Shown here: in pieces, positions 1 through 18,775 of the stretch
Position numbering within the stretch: the stretch's first letter is position 1
Layout of the letters: each line of letters starts with the position of its first letter
From: Maritimibacter sp.
Lineage (GTDB): Bacteria; Pseudomonadota; Alphaproteobacteria; Rhodobacterales; Rhodobacteraceae
Reading direction: 5' to 3'
Assembly (NCBI GenBank): GCA_002695005.1
Contig: NZNT01000004.1
Location: forward strand, 1-54,810
DNA length: 54,810 nucleotides
Notes under the pieces: generated by a model
Database searches by the model: none
The model's input: the letters and a program-made list of their open reading frames with translations, nothing else
Told to the model about the DNA's origin: nothing
Program-made: the position numbers and the translations under genes

Positions 1-9
1 ACCCGGTAA

Positions 10-1185
<1,176 letters not shown>

Positions 1186-1223
1186 GATGGCCTCCTTTAT
1201 CTTGGCGGTGCGCCTCTCGGGCC

Positions 1224-1260
1224 CACCCTACGGTGTGGTAGGGTGCGGGGACGTCCCCGC
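1224..1260 (-). promoter_or_regulatory. Tandem hairpins between fusA and tuf
   Basis: The short fusA-tuf gap holds two adjacent inverted repeats. One has 8-bp arms, CACCCTAC at 1224-1231 and GTAGGGTG at 1238-1245, with a 6-base loop. The other has 6-bp arms, GCGGGG at 1245-1250 and CCCCGC at 1255-1260, with a 4-base loop. They share one base. Neither is followed by a T run on the minus strand, so a plain terminator is unlikely. An RNA processing or stability element that allows separate dosage of tuf is the best guess. Confidence 0.5.
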
Positions 1261-1268
1261 ACCGCTGC

Positions 1269-3392
1269 TTATGCGTATTTCGACTGGATCTCTTCCGAGA
1301 TGTTCGCCGGCACCGGCTCGTAGTGGGCGAACTGCATGGTGAAGTTCGCGCGACCCGAGGACATGGAGCGCAGGTTGTTGATGTAGCCGAACATGTTGGC
1401 GAGCGGCACGAAGGCGTTGATCGCCACCGCGTTGCCGCGCGGTTCCTGGCCGGTCACCTGGCCACGACGCGAGGTGAGGTCACCGATGATGTTGCCGGTA
1501 TACTCTTCCGGCGACACGACCTCGACCTTCATCATCGGCTCGAGCAGCTTGGCGCCCGCCTTGCGAAGACCTTCACGCATACACATGCGCGAGGCGATTT
1601 CGAAGGCGAGAACGCTCGAGTCAACGTCGTGGTACTTGCCGTCGATCAGCGCGACCTTGAAGTCGATGACCGGGAAGCCGGCGAGCGGACCGGAGTCCAT
1701 GACCGAGTTGATGCCCTTCTCGACGCCCGGGATGTATTCCTTGGGCACCGAACCACCGACGATCTTCGACTCGAACGAGTAGCCTTCGCCCGGCTCGGTC
1801 GGCGAGATGACCATCTTGACCTCGGCGAACTGACCGGACCCACCCGACTGTTTCTTGTGGGTGTAGGTGTGCTCGATCTCGTGACCGATGGTCTCGCGGT
1901 AAGCCACCTGCGGCGCGCCGATGTTGGCTTCCACCTTGAACTCGCGCTTGAGGCGGTCGACGAGGATGTCGAGGTGAAGTTCGCCCATGCCCTTCATGAT
2001 TGTCTGACCGGACTCGAGGTCGGTTTCGACTCGGAAGGACGGATCCTCGGCAGCGAGACGCTGGAGGCCCTGGGACATCTTCTCCTGGTCGGCCTTCGTC
2101 TTGGGCTCGACGGCGATTTCGATCACCGGATCGGGGAAGGTCATCGTTTCGAGAACGACCTGCGCGTTGGTGGCGCAGAGCGTGTCACCGGTGGTGGTCT
2201 CTTTCAGACCGGCCAGCGCGATGATGTCACCCGCGAACGCCTCTTCGATCTCTTCACGATCGTTCGAGTGCATCATCATCATCCGGCCAATGCGCTCTTT
2301 CTTGCCCTTGGTCGAGTTGATGATGTTGTCGCCCTTGTTCAGGACGCCCGAGTAGATCCGGGTGAAGGTCAACGAGCCGACGAAGGGGTCGTTCATGATT
2401 TTGAACGCCAGCGCCGAGAACGCCATGCTGTCATCCGCGCGACGCGGGATGTTGCGGGTCTCGGTCTCGTCGTCCGGCGCAAAGCCCATGTAGTCGACCA
2501 CGTCGAGCGGGCTCGGCAGGAAGTCGACGACAGCGTTGAGCAGCGGCTGAACACCCTTGTTCTTGAACGCCGAGCCGCCGAGGACGGGCACGAATTTCAG
2601 GTCGAGGCAGCCCTTGCGGATCAGCGAGCGCAGCGTCGGGATGTCGGGCTCTTCGCCTTCGAGGTAGGCCATCATCGCGTCGTCGTCCATTTCGACGGCG
2701 TTCTCGATGAGGTGCGAGCGCCACTCGTCGGCGGTCGCCTTGAGGTCGTCACGGATCGGACGACGCTCCCACGAAGCACCAAGGTCTTCGCCGAGCCAGA
2801 CCCACTCTTCCATCGTGACGAGGTCGACGATGCCTTCGAGCTTGTCTTCGGCACCGATCGGGAAGTTCACCGGAACCGGGGTCGCACCGGTGCGGTCCTT
2901 GATCATCTGCACGCAGTTGAAGTAGTCGGCGCCGATCTTGTCCATCTTGTTGACGAAGACGAGACGCGGAACCTTGTAGCGATCGGCCTGACGCCACACC
3001 GTTTCGGTCTGCGGCTCGACGCCGGCGTTGCCATCGAGCAGCGCAACGGCGCCGTCGAGAACGGCGAGCGAACGCTCGACTTCGATGGTGAAGTCGACGT
3101 GGCCGGGGGTGTCGATGATGTTGAAGCGAACCTTCACGTCATCGGTGCCCTCGTCGGTCGGGTCTTCCTGCCACTGCCAGAAGGTCGTGGTCGCAGCCGA
3201 GGTGATGGTGATCCCCCGTTCCTGCTCCTGCTCCATCCAGTCCATGGTCGCGGCGCCGTCGTGCACTTCGCCGATCTTGTGGGACCGGCCGGTGTAGTAA
3301 AGGATGCGCTCCGTGGTCGTGGTCTTGCCGGCATCAATGTGCGCCATGATGCCGAAGTTACGGTAGCGTTCGAGGGGATATACGCGTGCCAT
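1269..3392 (-). CDS. fusA: Elongation factor G
   Basis: This 707-residue GTPase drives ribosomal translocation and, with RRF, subunit recycling. Visible motifs are the P loop AHIDAGKTT near residue 17, the DTPGH switch II motif near residue 95 and NKMDK near residue 149, followed by the long domain II-V region. Length fits bacterial EF-G1. It starts 27 bases downstream of rpsG and is followed by tuf, the normal str-operon order. Fusidic-acid region residues were not examined in detail. Confidence 0.99.
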   Translation of the reverse strand: MARVYPLERYRNFGIMAHIDAGKTTTTERILYYTGRSHKIGEVHDGAATMDWMEQEQERGITITSAATTTFWQWQEDPTDEGTDDVKVRFNIIDTPGHVDFTIEVERSLAVLDGAVALLDGNAGVEPQTETVWRQADRYKVPRLVFVNKMDKIGADYFNCVQMIKDRTGATPVPVNFPIGAEDKLEGIVDLVTMEEWVWLGEDLGASWERRPIRDDLKATADEWRSHLIENAVEMDDDAMMAYLEGEEPDIPTLRSLIRKGCLDLKFVPVLGGSAFKNKGVQPLLNAVVDFLPSPLDVVDYMGFAPDDETETRNIPRRADDSMAFSALAFKIMNDPFVGSLTFTRIYSGVLNKGDNIINSTKGKKERIGRMMMMHSNDREEIEEAFAGDIIALAGLKETTTGDTLCATNAQVVLETMTFPDPVIEIAVEPKTKADQEKMSQGLQRLAAEDPSFRVETDLESGQTIMKGMGELHLDILVDRLKREFKVEANIGAPQVAYRETIGHEIEHTYTHKKQSGGSGQFAEVKMVISPTEPGEGYSFESKIVGGSVPKEYIPGVEKGINSVMDSGPLAGFPVIDFKVALIDGKYHDVDSSVLAFEIASRMCMREGLRKAGAKLLEPMMKVEVVSPEEYTGNIIGDLTSRRGQVTGQEPRGNAVAINAFVPLANMFGYINNLRSMSSGRANFTMQFAHYEPVPANISEEIQSKYA

Positions 3393-3419
3393 TGGAATGG
3401 GCCTCTCGGGAGTGTTCGG

Positions 3420-3890
3420 TTACCAGCGGTAGTGGCTGAACGCGCGGTTCGCGTCGGCCATCTTGTGGGTGTCTTCGCGCTTCTTCACGGCGGTGCCGCG
3501 GCCGTTGACCGCGTCGAGCAGTTCGCCGGCGAGGCGCTCTTCCATCGTGTTTTCGTTGCGCGCACGGCAGGCGGTGATGAGCCAGCGGATCGCGAGGGCT
3601 TCACGGCGCTCCGGGCGAACCTCGACCGGCACCTGGTAGGTGGCACCACCGACGCGGCGCGAGCGGACCTCGACCGAGGGTTTGATGTTGTCGAGCGCTT
3701 CGTGGAAGATTTCCACCGGCGCGCGCTTCACCTTGTCCTCGACGCGACCCAGCGCGTTGTAGACGATTTTCTCGGCGACGGACTTTTTACCATCGATCAT
3801 GAGATTGTTCATGAACTTGGTCAGAACCTTATCGCCATACTTGGCGTCAGGCAGAATTTCGCGCTTTTCAGCGGCGTGACGACGGGACAT
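3420..3890 (-). CDS. rpsG: 30S ribosomal protein S7
   Basis: The 156-residue protein is a primary assembly protein of the 30S head and contacts tRNA at the E site. The start [11 protein letters not shown], the [13 protein letters not shown] segment and the C-terminal NRAFSHYRW ending are typical of S7. It lies 12 bases after rpsL and 27 bases before fusA, within the str operon. In other bacteria S7 represses its own operon; no S7 target was identified here. Confidence 0.99.
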   Translation of the reverse strand: MSRRHAAEKREILPDAKYGDKVLTKFMNNLMIDGKKSVAEKIVYNALGRVEDKVKRAPVEIFHEALDNIKPSVEVRSRRVGGATYQVPVEVRPERREALAIRWLITACRARNENTMEERLAGELLDAVNGRGTAVKKREDTHKMADANRAFSHYRW

Positions 3891-3902
3891 TCCGCTCTCT
3901 CC

Positions 3903-4274
3903 TTACTTCGGACGCTTCGCGCCGTATTTCGAACGACGCTGCTTACGGTCTTTGACGCCCTGGGTATCCAGCACACCGCGAAGGATGTGGTAACGGACAC
4001 CCGGAAGGTCTTTCACACGGCCGCCACGGATGAGCACGACGGAGTGCTCTTGCAGGTTGTGGCTCTCACCGGGGATGTAGCTGATGACTTCGTAGCCATT
4101 GGTCAGACGGACCTTGGCGACTTTCCGCATGGCGGAGTTCGGCTTCTTCGGGGTCGTTGTGTACACCCGGGTGCAGACGCCGCGCTTCTGCGGGTTCCCC
4201 TCGAGGTGCATGGACTTGTTGGTCCGGCGTTTCGGCTGCCGCGGCTTGCGGATCAGCTGTTGGATCGTTGGCAT
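3903..4274 (-). CDS. rpsL: 30S ribosomal protein S12
   Basis: The 123-residue protein lies in the decoding centre of the 30S subunit. The start [10 protein letters not shown] was chosen because it matches the universal S12 N terminus; an in-frame upstream extension exists but is not S12-like. The TTPKKPNSA and [13 protein letters not shown] segments carry the lysines where streptomycin resistance changes usually arise, and both are wild type. It is the first gene of the str operon, about 230 bases downstream of a strong promoter at 4505-4533. Confidence 0.99.
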   Translation of the reverse strand: MPTIQQLIRKPRQPKRRTNKSMHLEGNPQKRGVCTRVYTTTPKKPNSAMRKVAKVRLTNGYEVISYIPGESHNLQEHSVVLIRGGRVKDLPGVRYHILRGVLDTQGVKDRKQRRSKYGAKRPK

Positions 4275-4504
4275 TGGGCTCGTTTCCCCGTGTTGCAACA
4301 CTATGTTCGTGGGGCGCGCGCCCCGGTTCATTCAGATTTCAGCGCCTTTCGCGTCCGAAAAACGCAAGATACCGCACCCGCCCCAGTCAGCCGGGGCGAC
4401 GCGGTGGGTTCATCAGAGGATCGGGGCACAAGGCCCGGATCATGGCCACTTCAGTTCTGCAGACGGACGGGCGGAGACACTTCCCCTGTTGTCCGGGTGC
4501 GCGC

Positions 4505-4533
4505 CGTATATGGGGAGTCGTATGCCTTGTCAA
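4505..4533 (-). promoter_or_regulatory. Sigma-70-type promoter for rpsL-rpsG-fusA-tuf
   Basis: On the minus strand a perfect -35 box TTGACA (4533-4528) is followed after exactly 17 bases by TATACG (4510-4505). The first base of rpsL lies about 230 bases downstream, leaving a long 5' leader. This is the only obvious signal in the 399-base gap 4275-4673 between rpsL and the divergent lipoprotein gene; no small gene was recognised there. Confidence 0.7.
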
Positions 4534-4673
4534 CGGCGATGGGCCAGAATCCGCGGCGCGCGCCCGAAAAGCCTATCGTCCTTGCAAAAAAGCCGTTTCA
4601 GGCGGATAATCAAGGACATTCGGTAGGGCGGAACAACCGCCCACCATTTTTGAGCAATCGAGGCGAGCAGACA

Positions 4674-5312
4674 ATGAATATTCTTCAGATTACCGCGGCT
4701 CTGGCCGCCTGTACCGCCATGAGCGGGTGCGCGATCTTCGGGGGTCAGGCCATCTCCGGGCAAGGGGCCGAGCTTCTCGACAGTTCGCCCGGTGTCGACG
4801 TTTCGCGTCTGGACGATCCCGCGGGCGAGGCCGATTTCCAGGCCGCCTACCAGTTCATCCAGGGGCAGGACGCGACCACGAACATGCCCAACAGCGGGAG
4901 CGCGACCTACCTTGGCGGCTTCGGGGCGGATGCCACGGGGGACGTCAACGGTTTCATGACCGGGGCGCTGAGCATGACGGTGAACAACCTCAACAACGGC
5001 ACGGTCACGGGCACGGCGGACGAGTTCGCGCTCTACAATGGCGACGGGTCGCTCAACCGTGACTTCTCGGGCGAGGTCTTTCTGAACGGCGGGGTGACGG
5101 GCACTGCCATCACCGCTGCGGGCACGGACAACATCCGCGACAACTCCACCGGGCAGGAAAGCGACGCCACGCTGACCCTCAACGGCGCGTTCCGGGACGT
5201 GACCCGTCAGGGCCGGGCCAGCGCGGCCACCGGCACGGCAACGGGGAGCGGGACCGGCGGGTTCGACTTCGCCCTGAGCGACGGGAAGTTCTTCCTCGTC
5301 GGGCAGGACTGA
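4674..5312 (+). CDS. Outer-membrane-type lipoprotein with beta-barrel-like C terminus
   Basis: The 212-residue product begins with a hydrophobic signal ending in MSGC, with Cys19 as the likely lipidated residue, so it is probably a lipoprotein. The rest is rich in Gly, Thr, Asn and Asp and has alternating short strands. The ending, an F-D-F-A-L-S-D-G-K-F-F-L-V-G pattern, resembles the C-terminal strands of transferrin-binding-protein-B-like barrels, which are widespread in Rhodobacterales as uncharacterised lipoproteins. A ligand cannot be named. It lies 15 bases upstream of a glycosyltransferase on the same strand and diverges from rpsL. The fold assignment is from memory of the pattern and is tentative. 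Confidence 0.75.
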   Translation: MNILQITAALAACTAMSGCAIFGGQAISGQGAELLDSSPGVDVSRLDDPAGEADFQAAYQFIQGQDATTNMPNSGSATYLGGFGADATGDVNGFMTGALSMTVNNLNNGTVTGTADEFALYNGDGSLNRDFSGEVFLNGGVTGTAITAAGTDNIRDNSTGQESDATLTLNGAFRDVTRQGRASAATGTATGSGTGGFDFALSDGKFFLVGQD

Positions 5313-5327
5313 CCGGCGGGCCGCGGC

Positions 5328-6365
5328 ATGGCCACGGTTCCCGGCAGCCTCGCGCTTCTGTCTGTGCGCAATGAGGGCCCGTTCCTGTTGGAATGGGTCG
5401 CTTGGTACCGGATGCTCGGATTCGACCGGATCCTCGTCATGCATAACGACTGCACGGACCACTCGCCGCAGCTCCTGCGGCTTTTGGAGCGCGAAGGGGT
5501 CCTGACCCAGAAAAAGCACCAGCCGGACCCTGCGCGCCCGCCGCAGCCGCAGGCACACCGTCTGGCCGCGAAGCAGGACATCCTGCGTGAAGCACAATGG
5601 GCCTGGGTCTGCGACACGGACGAGTTCCTCGTGATCCATCCCGGCGAGGGGCTGCTGTCCGACCTTGTCGCCGCCTGGCCGGAGGGCGCCGAGGCGATGG
5701 CGGTGCATTGGAAGATCTACGGGACCGACGGGGCGGAAGCCTGGGTCGATCAGCTTGTCCACCGCTCGACCCTGCGCTGTGCCGCGCCGGACGCCCAGCA
5801 GAACACGCAGTTCAAATGCCTCACCCGGACGCCCGCGCACTGGGGCTGGCTGCGGTCCCACGGGCCGAAGGAGTGGCAGGGGCCGGGCGCGTGGGAGGAC
5901 GCCGCGAACCGGATCGTGCTGGCCGATGGTTCCCCCCTCGAAGGCTACTCGCCGGAACAGTCGCCCGCCAACGGCACGCCCCGCGACCGGATCACGCACG
6001 AGCTGGCTCAGGTGAACCATTACGCGCTCCAGTCGCGCGAGCGGTTCCTGTTGAAGAAGGGCACGCTTGGCGCGGCGGCGCTTCTGGACCGCTACACGGA
6101 CGATTTTTTCCTGCGCTTCGATCATAACGAGGACGAGGACGGCGCGGCCCTGAAATACGCCGAGCGGTTCGATGCGGAATACGCGCGGCTGACGGCGATA
6201 CCCGGTGTGCTGAGGCTCCACCACCTGTGCTGCGCCGACTACCTCATGGCCATCGCGGACAAGCTCGGCAGGCCGCATGAGGCCTATCCGGCCATTGCGG
6301 CCCATCGGGAGACCGCCCAGGCACTCCCCGCTCACAGCCGCCCGGCCAAGGGCCCAGCGACCTGA
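5328..6365 (+). CDS. Glycosyltransferase family 2-like protein
   Basis: The 345-residue protein resembles the Glyco_tranf_2_4 group often found in roseobacters. Its N terminus has the RNEGPFLLEWVAWYRMLGF type of segment, and a CDTDEF motif near residue 93 fits the metal- and sugar-nucleotide-binding DxD site. No membrane segment is obvious, so the protein is probably cytosolic. It follows the lipoprotein by 15 bases and may be co-transcribed with it; a role in modifying a surface polymer is possible but not shown. It converges on rpoC. Confidence 0.8.
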   Translation: MATVPGSLALLSVRNEGPFLLEWVAWYRMLGFDRILVMHNDCTDHSPQLLRLLEREGVLTQKKHQPDPARPPQPQAHRLAAKQDILREAQWAWVCDTDEFLVIHPGEGLLSDLVAAWPEGAEAMAVHWKIYGTDGAEAWVDQLVHRSTLRCAAPDAQQNTQFKCLTRTPAHWGWLRSHGPKEWQGPGAWEDAANRIVLADGSPLEGYSPEQSPANGTPRDRITHELAQVNHYALQSRERFLLKKGTLGAAALLDRYTDDFFLRFDHNEDEDGAALKYAERFDAEYARLTAIPGVLRLHHLCCADYLMAIADKLGRPHEAYPAIAAHRETAQALPAHSRPAKGPAT

Positions 6366-6427
6366 CGTTTCCAGACGGCGCGGGCTGACGCCCGCACATG
6401 TCGAACTGCGCTCGGGCCGCGAAGGCC

Positions 6428-6477
6428 CCGGAGGGCGCTGCCCTCCGGACCTCCCGGGATATTTTCCGACCGGAAAG
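6428..6477. repeat. Intergenic hairpin repeat, copy A
   Basis: A hairpin with 8-bp arms (CCGGAGGG at 6428-6435 and CCCTCCGG at 6441-6448) is followed by ACCTCCCGGGATATTT and then ACCGGAAAG. The same layout occurs at 21831-21879. Both copies lie between convergent genes, which suggests a dispersed, terminator-like repeat. Confidence 0.7.
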
Positions 6478-6485
6478 CCCAACGA

Positions 6486-6514
6486 AAAAGCCCCGCCGGT
6501 GGGGCGGGGCTTTT
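6486..6514 (-). terminator. Rho-independent terminator after rpoC, probably bidirectional
   Basis: A perfect 12-bp stem (AAAAGCCCCGCC at 6486-6497 and GGCGGGGCTTTT at 6503-6514) with a 5-base loop lies 22 bases beyond the rpoC stop. The flanking A and T runs give a U tract in either direction, so it can end both rpoC transcripts and those of the converging glycosyltransferase. Confidence 0.9.
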
Positions 6515-6535
6515 CCTGTGTCTTGTGTCAGCAGA

Positions 6536-10780
<4,245 letters not shown>

Positions 10781-10833
10781 TTGGATTTCCTCAAATCTGT
10801 TCCGGTTGGGGGGATGGGGTGAGGCTCAGCGCC

Positions 10834-14976
<4,143 letters not shown>

Positions 14977-15167
14977 AAGGTGTGCACCTTTATTGTTTTC
15001 TCACTGACCGCAAGACCGCCGGGGCACCGGTCTGCTGGCCGCTCGAAACGGGGGTTCGGATCCATACCTGGAAACCTTCCCACAGGTCTCCGCCCGATCC
15101 TTGAACCGCGCCTTGGGGAAGGTCACCGAAGCCGCTGCTTCGATATGGCCCTCGCCAAGACAGGTTC

Positions 15168-15197
15168 GGCTGGACCCGGATTTCTCCGGACCCAGCC
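15168..15197 (-). promoter_or_regulatory. Hairpin in the rplL-rpoB gap
   Basis: In the 256-base gap 14977-15232 an interrupted stem forms from GGCTGG (15168-15173) with CCAGCC (15192-15197), and CCGG with CCGG inside it, separated by a two-base internal mismatch. There is no T tract on the minus strand. Bacteria often have a partial attenuator or RNase III site here to set rpoBC below rplJL; that role is inferred from position. Confidence 0.45.
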
Positions 15198-15232
15198 TCG
15201 ATTTTCGCGCCGGAGCTTGCGCTCCGCAGGCC

Positions 15233-15610
15233 TCAGGCCAGTTCCACCTCGGCGCCAGCTGCTTCCAGCTTGCCTTTGATGTCTTCGGCTTCGGCTTTGT
15301 CGACGCCTTCCTTGATCTTGCCGCCGGCTTCGACCAGGTCCTTGGCTTCTTTCAGGCCAAGACCGGTGATGCCGCGGACTTCCTTGATGACGGCAATCTT
15401 GTTGCCACCAGCCGACTTGAGAACAACGTCGAATTCCGTCTTCTCTTCTTCGGCAGCGCCACCGGCGTCGCCAGCCGGGCCGGCCATCATGACAGCGCCG
15501 CCAGCAGCGGGCTCGATGCCGTATTCGTCTTTGAGGATCTCTTTGAGTTCCTGAGCTTCGAGAAGGGTCAGACCCACGATCTCTTCAGCAAGTTTCTTCA
15601 GATCAGCCAT
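15233..15610 (-). CDS. rplL: 50S ribosomal protein L7/L12
   Basis: The 125-residue stalk protein recruits translational GTPases. The N-terminal dimerisation helix, an Ala/Gly-rich hinge at about residues 35-55, and the C-terminal domain with the [20 protein letters not shown]-type segment and LKEAKDLVE helix are all present. It follows rplJ by 72 bases, the standard arrangement. Confidence 0.99.
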   Translation of the reverse strand: MADLKKLAEEIVGLTLLEAQELKEILKDEYGIEPAAGGAVMMAGPAGDAGGAAEEEKTEFDVVLKSAGGNKIAVIKEVRGITGLGLKEAKDLVEAGGKIKEGVDKAEAEDIKGKLEAAGAEVELA

Positions 15611-15682
15611 AGTACTGTTTCCGTTTCTTTAAGGTGTGTTCCAACGTGAGCGATTGCAACGCTACGTCGGCCTCTAGATTGC

Positions 15683-16195
15683 TTACGCAGCCTTTTCCTC
15701 GATGGTGGAAAGGATGGATGCGATGTTCGAAGCAGGGGCGCCAATGGCACCGGCGATGTTCGACGCGGGCGCGCCAATGCACGAGGCGATCTGAGCGAGA
15801 AGCTCTTCGCGCGACGGCATCTTGGCGACACGGCCGACACCAGCGGTGTCGAGTGCCTCCTCGCCCATAGCACCACCAAGGATCTGAAGCTTTTCATTAT
15901 CCTTGGCGTACTTATCCATGACCTTGGCCGCAGCCACGGGGTCTTCGGAATAGGCGAGTACGGTCATGCCCGTCAGGTATTCGGCGATCGAAGCCGCCTG
16001 TTTGCCTTCAAGGGCGATCTTGGCGAGCCTGTTCTTGGCAACACGCACCGAACCACCCGCTTCCCGCATTTGGGCGCGGAGGTCCTGCATCTCAGCAACC
16101 GTGAGGCCTTCGTAGTGGGCAACCACAACGACGCCAGAGCTTTCGAAGATCTGGCCGAGTTCCTCGACCACTTTCTCTTTCTGGGCTCTATCCAC
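15683..16195 (-). CDS. rplJ: 50S ribosomal protein L10
   Basis: The 170-residue protein anchors L7/L12 dimers to 23S rRNA through its C-terminal helix. The start is a GTG ([13 protein letters not shown]) preceded by TTGGAG. The KNRLAKIAL segment is typical of L10. Unlike most bacteria, rplJ is not next to rplA here: about 29 kb of catabolic genes lie upstream, so it must rely on its own promoter in 16196-16683. Paired hairpins directly upstream fit L10 autoregulation. Confidence 0.99.
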   Translation of the reverse strand: MDRAQKEKVVEELGQIFESSGVVVVAHYEGLTVAEMQDLRAQMREAGGSVRVAKNRLAKIALEGKQAASIAEYLTGMTVLAYSEDPVAAAKVMDKYAKDNEKLQILGGAMGEEALDTAGVGRVAKMPSREELLAQIASCIGAPASNIAGAIGAPASNIASILSTIEEKAA

Positions 16196-16212
16196 AGTTT
16201 CACTCCAAGTAT

Positions 16213-16260
16213 GGAGGGTGTGACCCCTCCGGCTCTTATTTCACCGGGTGCAGGCACCCG
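16213..16260 (-). promoter_or_regulatory. Probable rplJ leader with two hairpins
   Basis: Just upstream of the rplJ GTG are two inverted repeats: GGAGGG/CCCTCC at 16213-16230 with a 6-base loop, and CGGGTG/CACCCG at 16245-16260 with a 4-base loop. Structured leaders bound by the L10-L12 complex control rplJL in many bacteria. Further upstream on the minus strand, TTGCCT and CATATT spaced by 17 bases (about 16458-16490) could be the promoter, but the match is modest. The rest of 16261-16590 shows no gene. Confidence 0.45.
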
Positions 16261-16593
16261 ATGGTCGGGTCCTTACGGGTCCGTCCAAGATCACCCGAGG
16301 CACCTGTCGGTGGCCCGAAGAAATCTGGTCTTTTCCCGTCTCAGGCAGGATTTATGGATTGCTCCACCCGCCGTCTCGGACGAAACGCAAAACAGCGCAC
16401 GACGAATCGCACGCTGGTTACGTTTGGCTTAACTAGCCGGTCGGGTCGGGAATTCCAAGACGGAATATGACATTTTTCGCGCCCGCAGGCAAGCTTTGGC
16501 GCATACAGCGCATTCTGGCCTGCACCGGGGGTGGCACTGCCCCACGCTGAACATTCTGCGCGGCGCACTGCACCCGTGGCATCAAGCCCGCGT

Positions 16594-16626
16594 GTTGCGA
16601 TTGCAATTCTTTGTTGACATCGCAAC
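16594..16626 (+). promoter_or_regulatory. Promoter and palindromic operator pair of the Liv operon
   Basis: A 14-bp palindrome, GTTGACATCGCAAC, lies at 16613-16626 and contains a perfect -35 box TTGACA at 16615-16620. A degenerate copy, GTTGCGATTGCAAT, lies at 16594-16607 (11 of 14 matches to the reverse-strand form). The same palindrome occurs twice upstream of the O-demethylase gene at 25262-25309. A repressor bound here would block RNA polymerase. The MarR protein at 21289 is the natural candidate. Confidence 0.6.
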
Positions 16627-16683
16627 CCATCATGGGGAACCTGAAAGAACGCCGGCACTCGAAACCGGCCAAGGGAGGATACT

Positions 16684-17853
16684 ATGAAACTCAATCTCAC
16701 CGGCCTTTCGGCCGCGGCTGTCCTGTTGCTTGGAACGAGCCTCGGCGCACAAGCCGATACGATAAAAGTGGGCGTGGTCGCGCCGTTTTCCGGCCCCTTC
16801 GCTCTCTACGGCAAACAGTTCCAGGAAGCGATCGAAGTCTATCAGGCTCAGAACGGCACCACCGCGGGCGAGCATGACATCGAATTCGTCTACAAGGATT
16901 CCGGCGGCCCGAACCCGGATCAGGCCCGCGCGCTGACGCAGGAGCTGCTCATCAAGGACCAGGTCGACTACCTTGCGGGCTACGTCTTCACGCCGAACGC
17001 GTTGGCCGTCGCGCCGCTGCTCGACCAGTCCGAGACGCCGCTCGTCATCTTCAACGCCGCCACCAGCGCTATCAACGCCCAGTCGGATTTCTATCTGCGC
17101 ACGTCCTATACCCTGTGGCAGGTCTCCGCGCCGATGGCCGAATGGGCCTATGAGCAGGGCATCCGCGAGGTCGTGACCACCGTCACCGATTACGGTCCCG
17201 GCATCGATGCCGAGAACGCCTTTGTCGCGGCCTTTGAAGAGGCGGGGGGCACGATCCTGGATTCGATCCGGATGCCGCTGTCGACCACCGACTTCACACC
17301 CTTCATCCAGTCGATCCGCGAGCAGTCGCCGGACGCGCTGTTCACTTTCCTGCCGGGCGGCCCCCCGACTTTCGGCTTCACCAAGACCTATAACGAGAAC
17401 GGCCTGCGCGACGAAGGGATCATGTTCCTTGGCACCGCCGAAACGGAGGAGTCGAACCTTCAGGCGTTCGGGGATGCGGCCATCGGGCTGACCACCGCCT
17501 ATCACTATTCCGCCGACCACGACTCGGACCTGAACCGCGAATTCATCGCCAAGAATACCGAGATGCATCCGGACGCGGTGACGAACTGGGCGACCATCGG
17601 CGCCTATGACGGCACCCATGTCATCTACGAGATGGTCAAGAATGCAGGCTCGGACGGCCCGGCGGCCGTGGAAAGCGTGCTTGGCATGGAATGGGAAAGC
17701 CCGCGCGGCCCGCTGACCATGGACCCCGAGACCCGGACCGTGATCCAGAACGTCTATATCCGCGAAGTTGAGCGGGATGATGAGAGCGGGATGCTGGTCA
17801 ACCGCGAAAAGGGCGTGATCGCCACCGTGGGCGACCTCGGCTGGCCCGAGTAA
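16684..17853 (+). CDS. ABC transporter substrate-binding protein, Liv family
   Basis: The 389-residue protein begins with a typical signal peptide ending near AQA-D at about residue 25, followed by the TIKVGVVAPFSGPFA start of type I periplasmic binding proteins of the branched-chain amino acid family. An AGGGAGGATA ribosome binding site precedes the ATG. Members of this family also bind aromatic acids such as coumarate and benzoate derivatives. Because it is encoded opposite an aryl O-demethylation cluster and shares its operator motif, an aromatic acid ligand is more likely than leucine, but this is inference. Confidence 0.9.
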   Translation: MKLNLTGLSAAAVLLLGTSLGAQADTIKVGVVAPFSGPFALYGKQFQEAIEVYQAQNGTTAGEHDIEFVYKDSGGPNPDQARALTQELLIKDQVDYLAGYVFTPNALAVAPLLDQSETPLVIFNAATSAINAQSDFYLRTSYTLWQVSAPMAEWAYEQGIREVVTTVTDYGPGIDAENAFVAAFEEAGGTILDSIRMPLSTTDFTPFIQSIREQSPDALFTFLPGGPPTFGFTKTYNENGLRDEGIMFLGTAETEESNLQAFGDAAIGLTTAYHYSADHDSDLNREFIAKNTEMHPDAVTNWATIGAYDGTHVIYEMVKNAGSDGPAAVESVLGMEWESPRGPLTMDPETRTVIQNVYIREVERDDESGMLVNREKGVIATVGDLGWPE

Positions 17854-17911
17854 GACTGACGGCGGGCGGCCCTTCGGGTCGCCCGCGTCCCTGAACACGA
17901 CGCAGGCACAC

Positions 17912-18775
17912 ATGTCGCTTATCCTCAACATCCTGATCGACGGGGTCGCCTATGGCATGATCCTGTTCATGATCTCGGTCGGCCTGTCGGTGACGATGGG
18001 CCTGATGCGGGTCATCAACCTTGCGCATGGCGGGTTCGCATTGGTGGGCGGGGCCGTGGGGCACTGGCTTATCGCCGATCAGGGGATGAGCTTCTGGCTC
18101 GCCGCGCCGCTGGGCATCGCAGGTGCCGTCGCGCTCGCCTGGCCGCTGGAACGGCTGATCTATCGCCGGATCTACGGCTTCGGGGATCTGCAACAGGTGC
18201 TGGCCACCATCGGCCTGACCTTCCTGATGATCGCGACCGTGAACCGTCTGCTCGGCTCATCGCTGCTCGCCCTGCCGCTGCCCGAGGTGCTGGCCCAGAG
18301 CGTCGACCTCGGCTTCCGGACCCTGCCCCTGCACCGGCTGATCGTCATCGGCGTCGGGATCGCGGTGATCGCGGGGCTCTGGCTCCTGATCGACCGCACC
18401 CGGTTCGGCATCCGCCTGCGCGCCGCCGTCGACAACCGCGCGACCGCGTCCGCCATCGGGATCAACACCGGGCTAATCTATTCCGTCACCTTCTGCCTGG
18501 GCGCGGGCCTCGCCGCGCTCGGCGGTATCCTGGGGGCCGAGATGATGCCGATCGAGGCCTATTACCCGTTGCGCTACATGGTGCTGTTCCTGATCGTCGT
18601 CGCGGTGGGCGGCATGGGGTCGATCTCGGGCTCGTTCGCGGCTGCGCTGGGACTTGGCATCCTCGACACCGCGACGCGCTACCTCGTGCCCGACTTCGGG
18701 ACGATCTTCTTCTACGGCTGCATCATCCTGTTCCTGGCACTCAGACCCAACGGATTGTGGGGGCGCACGGCATGA
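17912..18775 (+). CDS. livH: ABC transporter permease, LivH type
   Basis: The 287-residue inner-membrane protein has the hydrophobic profile of LivH permeases, with a start MSLILNILIDGVAYGMILFM and the conserved GLMRVINLAHGGF segment near residue 30. It lies 58 bases after the binding protein and overlaps livM by four bases (ATGA). It forms the channel with LivM for the substrate captured by the 16684 protein. Confidence 0.93.
   Translation: MSLILNILIDGVAYGMILFMISVGLSVTMGLMRVINLAHGGFALVGGAVGHWLIADQGMSFWLAAPLGIAGAVALAWPLERLIYRRIYGFGDLQQVLATIGLTFLMIATVNRLLGSSLLALPLPEVLAQSVDLGFRTLPLHRLIVIGVGIAVIAGLWLLIDRTRFGIRLRAAVDNRATASAIGINTGLIYSVTFCLGAGLAALGGILGAEMMPIEAYYPLRYMVLFLIVVAVGGMGSISGSFAAALGLGILDTATRYLVPDFGTIFFYGCIILFLALRPNGLWGRTA

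Noticed and set aside
1323-5312. A 1329-codon plus-strand open frame opposite fusA, rpsG and rpsL
   Set aside because: It is a mirror of strong codon bias in GC-rich genes. Only its last part, from 4674, is a real gene (the lipoprotein).
16196-16683. Mobile element or attachment site at the left edge of the catabolic block
   Set aside because: No transposase, integrase, tRNA fragment or matching direct repeat was found at either edge (compare 45467-45528).
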